Part shown: in pieces, positions 54,242 through 64,000 of the stretch
How positions within the stretch are numbered: the first letter of the stretch is position 1
Layout: each line of letters opens with the position of its first letter
NCBI GenBank assembly: GCA_019722365.1
Contig: JADFUC010000278.1
Location: 558,001-622,000, forward strand
Origin: Lithospermum erythrorhizon
Lineage: Eukaryota > Streptophyta > Magnoliopsida > Boraginales > Boraginaceae
Direction of reading: 5' to 3'
Length of the DNA stretch: 64,000 nt
The notes under the pieces: model-generated
What the model was told of the DNA's origin: nothing
Databases searched by the model: none
The model's input: the letters and a program-made list of their open reading frames with translations, nothing else
Program-made: the position numbers and the translations under genes

Positions 54242-57200
54242 GGGGGCGTTAATTATCCTCCCTATATTAATATACTTTCTCACTTATATTATAATTTTAA
54301 ATCATTAATTATTTTTTATATATATTGGTTTAAAAATTATAATAAAATAATATTATGAAAATATTTTTAAAACGAATTTAACGATATCAATTATATATTT
54401 TCAAATTAAGAATAAAATAATTTAAGACAAAGATTAATACGAATGTCAAAACTTCAATTAATTCCTTAAATTGAAAGATATTAAATTTTGTCATGGTTTG
54501 GAGGCATGGTGGAATTAATTTTTTAATTTAGTTTGGTTTCCCGCCAACTAGGAGTATACTTACTGGATATGCAAGTAGCCAAGTGCACAAGTAGGAAGAG
54601 GGATGTCACTTGGCTGGTAATTCAGTGTTTGTTGAATAATTCCTTGTCCACTTGATATTCGGGTAAAAAAAATTAACTTGTCATTCGAACCTAGAGTACG
54701 AAAACATGATTGATACTCCTCTTGGGTGGTGTTCTTAAAACATACACCAAGCTCTAAACTTAAATGATACTAATCTCAAAACGTTACTTAATTATTAAAA
54801 ACAATAAACAAAAATCGGCTATGCTGCCAGATCTTTAGTCGACTATAATCAAGTTGGCGCTGCACTAAAATGCCTACAATACTAAGCAAAGATTCCCTTA
54901 AGATCGCCCTCACAACACCAAATTATCCTAAGAGCAATTACCAACTATTTCCGTATTTACTAAAACGCTTAAAGTACAAACTAGGAATCAAAAGATGAAG
55001 AAAAACTAGAGTATCTCTAGGTTTTTCTTCTCTAATGGAGAAAGTTTTGATTTCATGAAAATCAAAATATGAGCATTAGATTTTAATTGTGTTTAATTGT
55101 GCCACTTATATAGGCAAACACATGAGAGTTTTGAGGAGATAAAACTCCTCGAAATCCTATCATCTCCAATCACTCTATTCCAAGTTCTAATTTTGGCTCA
55201 CGAGACTCGATTTTTCGTCCTGAATGTTTCTTTCACGTTTCACTTTATACTCGAAAAATTTATAATACATTTATTATATAGTTCGATTTATTGTTTGCGT
55301 GTAATTCACAATACTAATATATTTAATAATAATAACCTTTTTATATTAGAAATCCTTCCATTGAATGGCTAACGAGTGTATGTGAAGATGTTCCAAAAAA
55401 AAATCTAAGCCTAAATTAAAACATGTGACGAGACTTTTCATAAAAATATGGTTTTATCCAATTCAAATGAGTTGGAGCTGTTTGTACTTATTTTATGAGA
55501 AAATGACATATCAATAAATTTTGGCCATCATTTACTTGCTTTTAAGTTGGTATTTATTTCATAAACTGGATATATTGTACTTGAAATTCAAAAAAAAAAT
55601 TATTATTTATCACTATTGAATTGACAGATGCTGGATTGTGCACCGATAGCTAGTATTAATAAAATATCAAGTGACTTCCTTAGAATTGTGCATGAGATGA
55701 ATTGTGTTTGAGCTAAAGAAATTTGGATTTAATATAGTATTTAAATGAATAAGATGCTTGGTTTAGCGGTTTAGTCCATTATGAATAGGGTCATTGAAGA
55801 AGAAGATGAAGGAGAAGGTTGTTAGATTTTAATGGGAATATTTTAGATAATTGTCATAAAATGATGCTATTTAGATAAATAATTTAAAATAGTGCTAAAA
55901 ATTAAAAAAAATTGTCAAAGGGGTGTTATTTTGCATCGAATTCAATAGCCTCCAATCGGGTCCAGACCGGGGAAGTCTATTAGACATCGTGCAATCAGGC
56001 CCGAGAAGAACCGGGCTTTATACATTCCAAGCAGTGAGCAGTTTAGGTTTCCGCTTGGATTGGTTCACAAAATAATATCCAGACTGGTCTTCTGAGTCCA
56101 ATGTTGTTTGCATTGGCCCATGAATAAAATGACTTCCATGTGAGTTGTGACCATAACCCTGTCCCTTTGCCATCATGAATAACTGGAGATCATGTGGGAA
56201 ACGTACTTTGATATTTTTATCCGTGATACTAACGCTACAGAAATTCATTCATTAATTTTATAATATTATTTTACCAATAATGAATAAAAACTATTTAACA
56301 TATGGAGTATATAAGAGGAGCAAATAAAAAAAGTGATTCTATATAATTCAAAATTATACTAGAAGAAAAATAATTGAATCACCATAGAAAAAATAACCGA
56401 CGACCTTTATTTTCTTCTTTGTTCCTAGGTAGATTTGGCAAATGTAAGCAATAATTGTGAAATTTGAATTGTGATTGTTAGTTACTAAAATGATAAAACA
56501 TGAATATCAAAATTTGGCTTAATAACCGCCAATATGAACTTTAGACATTATATATGGTATAGATTATAATATGGTAATCCATCTATCTTAAAAAAATCGT
56601 CCAATTATCAATTTATTTCCATTCAAATTAAAGTTGCATGAATCGATGAAGACATAAATAAAGTTTAATAATTTTGACAATTGATAAAATAAACTAAAAC
56701 GTTTAGGGATAAACCATTAAATCTTTGGAAAAGCATCTTATATGATTTGACATGAAACCAAAGCTTAAGAGGGAGACGGATCGACATAAATGATTTTAAA
56801 CTACTTTATTTTATATAAAATGAACGCGATTATTCGACATCGTTTATAATAAAAATATAAAAATTTGCTATACGAACAACATCATTTTTAAAATACCTAT
56901 ACTTTTTAAAAAATATTTAATAAAAATATCTTTTTGAAAAATTAGAGGGGCGAATGCTTTCTTGTCTACCTCCTAATTCTTCCACTGGATTGACACATGT
57001 GGATGATCTCAAGACAAGGCGAAATGGGTGGGAAATCAATCTTATGCATATTTATAATTTCTACCTGGGGTGCAGTCAGGTGACCAAAATCTCGTTGTTC
57101 AACCTTATTTTTGCAATATCATCTCCTCAATTCCATTAACAATCGTAGTGAAATATGTTACTCAGTATCTATTACTGACGTGGAAAATAAAGAATTTATA

Positions 57201-59120
57201 GTAATTAATGCCTCTCTCTACTTCAGCTGCTAGAAATGTTAGTATTAAATTGACAGATCTTGAGGAATTCTTCTTAATTGATTTGGAGCTATACATGGAA
57301 ATATGGAGGGGTAGCATTAAGTTTTACCACTTATACTCATGTGTCTAAATATGAATTTAACTACTTGTACCAACCAGTACAATGAGATGGTGGTAAGTCC
57401 TATCTTGAAAATAATTTGACGACTATTCATCGTGGTGTTGTCCGACCAATTGAACTTTGATGGTCACAATTGATGAATACTGGCTGTTCACTTTGATAAC
57501 AAATTAACATTCTTCAAATAATATATTTCAATATACAACATTTGATGTAGGTTGATTATTTGTTGAAAACAATTTACTAGTTGAATTTTGATGAACGAAA
57601 GTAATAACATTACATGTCAAGATTCATTGATATATAAAACATTTACTAAAAGCCACAGTCTTGAATTGCTAAGATCAATATATGTGTGGCAAGATTTGTT
57701 TATTATTAGCAATTCTATGTAATAAACTGAGCACATAATAAATTAGTTGAAGGTGTCACTGTGTCAGATATTTGAAGCTTTCTGGTAAACTAGAGAATCA
57801 AAATAAGAGTGCCAACCAAGTCTTGCAGGTTTACTAAATACTGTGGCTTCACAGGGAAGGCTTTGGACGTTTTCTTGGCCTAGTCTGCCTTTTTTAAGAA
57901 TTTGTGTATTTTCCAAAAATTAACTAACTCGTTCCATGTATTAAAAGCAGAGAACGATTATGAATTAAATACTACGTATATGTAATTAAATCATTCAACA
58001 ATCCTTTAATTTGTTTAGTACGATCGAATCATTAAATGTAAAGTTTACCCAAATAGTTGACTCTGGAGTATTGACTGTCAAAATTCGATGGGAATAGTAA
58101 AATAAAGCAGGGCACAATAACTGTAATTTTGAGCCACTCAAAAGAGCAACATATTAGACACAAGTTTTAAGGAGCATTTTATATTCATTGTCACTCACTA
58201 GTCACCATACCACCTCATTATCTTATCATTTAAGTCGGTCAACTTTGCTCCTCTTATTCATTTCCAGCTGATGCTCAATCTTCCATATATAGTTGATTAA
58301 AACACAAATAGTGATGTCGATCAATTTGTATCTAAGTGCATTAACGCAATTATAAAATTGAGCGACTAAGCAAATCTGATGATATTAACAAAAAAAGAAA
58401 AAATGATTGATCATTTTTATTTGAACATGACATTCGAAGACATTTTAAGTGCTAAAGCGCTTCAAGTATAATATGGTAAAAACTAAATCCAAGACATTTT
58501 AATTCAAGAAATATACTCGAAGTATTAAATCCTAGACACTTCAATTCATGCCTTGAAAATAGTTATTTCCGTATAATATAATAACCAAAATCTAAAGAGG
58601 ATCTGAGATCCAACCACATAAATAAAGAGGGGGCAGGAAACTGATAAAAAACTTACAAATGGTTACTATGCTTATATTTACATCAGTGATCCAGTGCTAC
58701 TTTTACTATTTAACCTTGTCTGTTTGTCCTTCTTCTTGGCTTTGGAATTCATTTGGTTAGTGCAGAATAATCTGACTACATACCCACGGATTATCCTTTG
58801 CTTTTCAAGGAAATCAAAAAGCTACATTCACATTCACTCATCACAATCACATCCTTATATTCACTTCTACTATTACTGCTTTTCATTTATTCCATTGTAA
58901 AAATATTGATATTGAAAAAAAGGATCGATCCATTTTACGTGTTTATTTCACTTTATGTCACATATAAGGTTGCACTTTCAGAAGTCTCCACTGACTTCTT
59001 TATGATACAATTGTTTTGGAGGGTAAATCACCATTTCAATAAAATGTTCATATAGCTAAGAAACTACATTAACATTTTGGTGGACGAATAGAACAAAAAA
59101 GCATAGAAAACAAATGCTAG
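54242..59120. other. Long AT-rich intergenic region, no confident gene
   Basis: I see nothing coding with confidence. The minus-strand frame at 56018-56248 has a mixed composition (QGYGHNSHGSHFIHGPMQTT, SEDQSGYYFVNQSKRKPKLL) and could be a gene fragment, but I do not recognise it. A SINE-like GTTCGAATGAC lies near 54680 on the minus strand. The rest is low-complexity A/T sequence. Confidence 0.4.
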
Positions 59121-59594
59121 TGATATATATAGTCTTCAGCGGAGGCCCACAAGGGATAAAGTCTTCATGAGGCAAGAATTATCAAAATGATGTTAAGTGT
59201 CATAATTAATAAGTGAAATGCAGACCATCACTATCCTTGCATCGCTTATAAATATCTCACCATAAGCATTTATTCGATCAGTAATTTAATATTTTATAAT
59301 ATATCTACTAAAATACAAATATCGATTGATCGGCTCTGAGCCAAGCCATGACAGACCTCAAGGGGTCACGCTTTTCTCGTGTACTACGGCGGATCGTTTC
59401 TGACTGCACCTAAATCAAGAACCACTCACAGCCCCCTTCCACGTTCTAAGAAGGAGCAGCCATTGCATCGCATCGAAGAGGACTATTATTTCAAACTAAA
59501 ATAATTCGATCAGAGAATCCTATTGTAAACTAAAAAGTCATGTTGACATTTGCGATCCGATTAATCTAGCGGATCATATTTATTTATGGCTTGC
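59121..59594 (+). repeat. 5' LTR of a Ty3/gypsy-type element
   Basis: Starts TGATATATATAG and matches the 3' LTR over its length with much divergence: CTTCA(G/A)(C/T)GGAGGCC, TATAAATATCTCAC, ACTAAAATACAAA, GCATCGAAGAGG and AGAGAATCCTAT occur in the same order. The end is approximate. Confidence 0.75.
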
Positions 59595-62473
59595 CTGAAA
59601 GGGATTGAAAACAAGTATGAATAATACAAACGGTTCTTCATGATTCACAACAAAAACAACCCGCCCAATGAACAAATTACTCTACAACAATACCCAGCCG
59701 GATATCAGGCCGAAATACAACGGCGTGTCAATGAACAATTAAACAGAATGGGAAAGGATAAAGCATACCATCTCGTTATACACATAACACCGCACATGTG
59801 ACTCACGAGAGTAATGAGGCCCCTCGAAGAACTCAAGATAACTACGGTAGCGCCCAACGTGCCCGCTAAAGTATTTCACAGTGCCCGCAAATTCGCTGAT
59901 CCGCTACTCAAAAGTCACAACAAGAATTAACGGATATTAAAGAATGATGAAAAGCATTCATGTCAATCGCTATTCATAAAAAAGAATGCAAAACGAAATG
60001 TTGTTTATGATAGATTGATGAAGTACCGCCTACGTAAAAGAATTTCTCATTTTGACCCAATTTACCCACTTTAATGGAACGGAGATCCTATAAAGCATTT
60101 GCATGATTCTTATTAAAATGACAATCACATCCACCCATCCGTATATATATGCCAAAACTTTTTCCAACGCCTACTGCTTTCAAACAACTTACCGGATCGC
60201 ATTGGATTACTTTCATTCCCGCCTCAACCATACATTCATATCAACAGACAAGGGTTGCATTCATTGCAAGTTTGGCTCCGCCGCCAAAAGCATCGACGTA
60301 GAGGGTATTAATGGACACTCAACAAGGCCCAAATGAAACCTCAAGAGTTATCGTAAGTCATGGCAAATCTATTATTATTGCTAATCATAATGAGGTTAAC
60401 AACATGTGTAGTATATATGGCATTTTACAAATAGGTTAACGTATGAAACCGAAAAGTGCTCTAGTTTTGGAAACTCCCCGTTTAAGGATGAACTCACATC
60501 ACGGTTAGACAATATGTGTAGTCGCAAGAATCAAGAATAAAGAAGGCAAACTACATCTTCTTCGTGATACACTCAGAAGAGATGACAAGGTCGCTTAGGA
60601 AAGCCAAGATGGGAAAGAATTAACGAGATAGGGGGCAGAGTTCCAAAAGAAGGAATTACTTAACCGCTACCGCAGAAAAAGGTTTGGTTTAGTATACGAA
60701 GACCTGTAACGGGGCGGTTAACACCACTAAGGATATCTATAGCAGAGGTCTATGCTCAAATCGAAGGAAAGAATCTGCTTCCTAAGCTAAATAATAATGA
60801 GAAGTGCATCAAAGCGTAAGGGATAAACCTTCTACTACGAGTATCATCGCAAACATGGGCATGGTACAAATGAATATAGAATCGTCAACGCAGAGATTTA
60901 GAAGTTAATAAAAAAAAGGATATTTAAAAGATTTCACGGGAAAAGTGAACCCAAATGGGACAATACACGCCAAAATCAAGTAGAGCCCACCCTCACTACC
61001 ATGTGTTAAACCGTAATCCTCGCCGAGGTGCCCAAAGCCATCGGGCGACCGGGATACCATTTATGGTAGTATCAAGCAGAGGGAGCCGACCACGCAACTC
61101 CGTAGCTAACTATGCAAGGAAGAGAGGTCTATTCAATCAACCAAACCGCAGCCTTCGGCAGCGAGGCAATTAGCTTTTCAGACAAAGAATTGGTAGGGAT
61201 TGAATTTCCACATGATGATCCGGTGGTCATAGCCCCAATAATCGCCAACTTTACAATAGAGAGAATGTTGGTGACACAGCAGCCAAAGGGCATCTTACAG
61301 CACCTTTGATAAACTACCCCATGGAGCTTCCATTCAACCGCCTCCATATACACCATTAACTGGCTTATAGGTCACTCTATAAATGCAATGGGAGTTGGTC
61401 GATTAGGATTTTCACTTGTAGGAGCGGATTCGAAGGTGACAATAATCGAGCTCGCTTCACAAGCAGGACATTGGAAGACCACTCATATAACGGGATTACA
61501 AGCTGGCTGGCCACCTCAAGATGAAGTTCCCTACTCCGGGGGGCATGGGAAGTTACAAAGTATCAAAAGAAAGCAAGAAGGTGTTATCTAACATTTATGT
61601 CACCGCTTAAAAATATAATGGGCGAGTCGGGCCTTTGAGGAGCGGCTTCTTATTGATTGGCTGTGGAAGGAATTTTTGGATTAGAACCGCCAGACATATC
61701 TGCAAGTACAGAGTGCAGCAGGTTAAACAAAATCTGAAAATTTTGGGAAATCAGAGACCCAAAATAGGGACAATTGGGAAAACAAAAAAGGCTCAAGAAT
61801 ATTCAAAATCGGGGCCCAGAACTCTTCATCTTCAACACCGAAGTAAACCCCACAATATTCCCAACCCACATCAAGATCCAGACACATAACAAAGCTGATA
61901 TTTACAATAGGTTCAATAATCTAAGAACAAAATATCAAGAACACTGAGAAGGGGAAAATCAAGAACCATCACTTTGAATATGAAAATATTCAAGAAATCT
62001 CCAAACCCTTAATTCTCCATATTACTCAGAAGATGCTCACTAAACACCCTTCGATCAACACAAACTGGTCAGATATAGTATGAATTTCCCCAAATTCTCA
62101 TGGTATAAATTGACAAATTCTTCGTACATAAACCCTAAAAGTAAAACCCATATGAGGATACTTGGGACAATGCATTCGAGGGGAGGTTATACACGATTCA
62201 AGAACTTACAAAGTTAATAGCAGGAGGGTGAAGTTATTCGAGATAATGCTGGGCGCTGGAGTTCCACAGTTGACGTAAATCAATTTGGAAGAAACGGCAG
62301 ATCCAATCTGCCAGCCTTGTCCAAGAGCGATACTGGCTTTCGCCAAAGACGCGGTTCTCTTTCAACGGTAGGTGCTGCTCGAGACGACGGGGCGTTGTCC
62401 TATGAGCGATTTTCGGCCCATAGAAATATCCTCGAACATTACAAAGGTATGTTAACCAATCGCTGAGGGGCAA
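59595..62473 (+). mobile_element. Internal region of a gypsy element: broken gag and protease only
   Basis: Near 60060-60330 gag-like fragments appear in all three frames (for instance IALDYFHSRL, then KSIDVEGINGHSTRPK). At 61112-61309 a frame with SFSDKELVGIEFPHDDPVVI and IANFTIERMLV is the approach to the aspartic protease active site of gypsy elements; the frame then breaks, and the D-T-G site survives only as D-T-A in another frame. I find no reverse transcriptase, RNase H or integrase motifs, and 2.9 kb is too short for them. A purine-rich stretch (CTGAGGGGCAA) lies directly before the 3' LTR, as a polypurine tract should. Confidence 0.7.
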
Positions 62474-62968
62474 TGATATATATAGCCTTCAATGGAGGCC
62501 AACAAACGGAGGCCCATAAAGGAATAATGCCTCCATGGGTTACCAAGATGATAACAAAGCGGAGGAAATTGAGCATGACACCAGATTGCTATAAATATCT
62601 CACTCATAATACATTTATTCTTGATGGCAATTTACTACTTTATAGTATATTCACTAAAATACAAACAATGACTTGACGGTCGGTTATCTCGTGATCGCAC
62701 TACTGCCACGCTTTCAAGCAATACTACTAAAAGTTAAGTTTGACTCACAGACCCCCTGACAGTAACCACCATAGCCCCTTCCAAATGGCCTAGCATGAAA
62801 TGGCTACGCACTGCATCGAAGAGGCGTCTATTTCAACCAGTACGACTTCTGATCAGAAGTTTTATTATAACCAAAGTCCTCAATAGAGAATCCTATCGAT
62901 ATTTATATTCTAAATGATCACATTTGAAGAAATTAGCACGATCATTCATTATTATTTAGATCTTTGCA
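62474..62968 (+). repeat. 3' LTR of the Ty3/gypsy-type element
   Basis: Begins TGATATATATAG right after the polypurine tract and parallels the 5' LTR to about TTTGCA. No clear 5-bp target duplication could be found, so the end is approximate. The heavy divergence between LTRs means an old insertion. Confidence 0.75.
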
Positions 62969-63098
62969 AGCTTATATTAAACTATTGCTACAAGTCTACA
63001 ACTATAAGTAAAACTTGAGATTAGGATAGTTAAAACCTGAATAGGTTCTATTAACACTTACTAATGCCATTGAACGAAAACTACAAAACATGATATTC

Positions 63099-64000
63099 CT
63101 AACGGCCGTTAGCGAGTGGACTAACGGCGATGTCTTTACAGGGACTTGGCGGAAGACTACTCCTCCCTGATGCAACAAGCCGTTGCACAAACCCGCCAAT
63201 TCTCTGCCCGTTAGTCTCTGTTAATAACCGTTTCCCGCCAAACGGCATCGTCTCCACTGCTCTCTCCTCCAACACATCACATTCTCCACAACCCAAACCA
63301 TTCACCTGTCAATTAACATCGTTAAATTAAACAAACTTTCAAGGTTCCAAAGAGAAAATTGAACAAATAATTCTGAATTTCGACAACAATCGAAACTTAA
63401 TAGCTAATCTCCTGAATTTGCATCGGTGCTAATTGATCAACAAAGTTTCATAAATATTGCACATATCACCATTGTCTCTAATAAACTGCTACACACTAAT
63501 GGGACCAAATGAGCAAATTACGGAGTATTATATAACTTCACCGACTATATGCACATAGCACCAACCATTTTAAATTATGTAACTTGAGAATTAGTTAGAC
63601 TAATATTTGTGTAGCTTAAACTATAGATTAACTTAAATATGATGAATAGTAAATGTTCACCTGGATTCTAACGTAATCATTATGGTTAAAGCAGAAGGCA
63701 TTGCCAAGCAACTGATCAACTGTCTCAGATACACCATCTAGCGCAATGCCAACGATTGCTGCCGTGGTACACTCCCCGTTTCGTCGGAGCTTCAACTTCT
63801 CCGTACCACTCACCAAACCACCACCAAGAGAAAGAACAAGGAGGTCATCAACTCCATTAACAGAAGGAAAATCCCTCTTGTTATGAAGCACATGAGTAAT
63901 AGCAGCAGCTGCAGGATTATTCATCACAAGACCACCATCAACCGCCAAACACGACGTGTTCCCGTCTACTGACGACAACTTAAAAGGCTTAAACATCGTC
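63099..64000 (-). CDS. Patatin-like phospholipase (PLP6-9 / pPLAIII type), 3' part
   Basis: Lipid acyl hydrolase of the patatin family. Two exons are visible: one continuing past the window edge and ending at 63661, and the last exon 63305-63099. The first contains FKPFKLSSVDG, then AVDGGLVMNNPAAAAITHVL with the DGG catalytic Asp, HNKRDFPSVNGVDDLLVLSLG, and ends NHNDYVRIQ. The last starts VNGLGCGECD and contains FGGKRLLTETNGQRIGGFVQRLVASGRSSLPPSPCK, ending SPLANGR, the characteristic tail of the PLP6-9 subgroup. The Ser nucleophile region lies upstream of the window. The gene is incomplete only because the window ends. Confidence 0.92.

Overview
This is nuclear DNA of a flowering plant. The protein-coding genes have many GT-AG introns and encode plant-specific families (OSCA channel, isopentenyltransferase, FANTASTIC FOUR, ARM-BTB protein ARIA). 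The spaces between genes are AT-rich and filled with Helitron, hAT, Mutator-like, Stowaway and Ty3/gypsy remains. The gene set points to a eudicot; I cannot name the species from sequence alone. Exons were placed by hand from splice signals, reading frame and remembered family sequences, so boundaries are predictions.

Layout. 0-7.5 kb is a repeat field: a Helitron-like element, a doubled Helitron 3' end, a possible gypsy relic and a long TA microsatellite. 7.5-18.0 kb holds three genes: an OSCA/CSC1 calcium-permeable channel (minus), a single-exon IPT3/5-type isopentenyltransferase (minus) and a PhzF-like isomerase (plus). 18.0-20.6 kb is a second copy of the Helitron in the opposite orientation, starting 26 bp after the PhzF stop codon. 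21.9-29.3 kb is XPD/UVH6, the TFIIH helicase (minus). Its introns contain a hAT element with a perfect 8-bp target duplication, a Pack-MULE-like element with a perfect 9-bp target duplication carrying a captured HIRAN-domain fragment, and degenerate copies of its own exon ends. 30.6-36.9 kb is a mitochondrial Miro GTPase (plus), divergent from XPD. 39.7-40.7 kb is a FANTASTIC FOUR gene (minus). 42-46.8 kb is a decayed hAT transposon with two minisatellites. 47.7-54.1 kb is an ARIA-type ARM-BTB gene (minus), complete except for one extra base that breaks the frame. 59.1-63.0 kb is a Ty3/gypsy-type element with recognisable LTRs but too little internal sequence for a full pol. The window ends inside a patatin-like lipase gene (minus).

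The genes do not form a pathway. They are housekeeping and signalling genes whose Arabidopsis relatives, as I recall the locus numbers, sit close together in four separate places (chr1 FAF2-UVH6-PhzF, chr4 FAF1-PhzF-OSCA, chr5 IPT5-FAF3-ARIA, chr3 IPT3-MIRO2-PLP9). The window therefore looks like a single, less fractionated version of that ancestral block.

The most notable points are the gene-capturing Pack-MULE inside XPD, the missing XPD start codon, repeated duplication of exon/intron junctions (XPD exons 1, 2 and 12, ARIA exon 5), the ARIA frameshift and the pair of inward-facing Helitrons.
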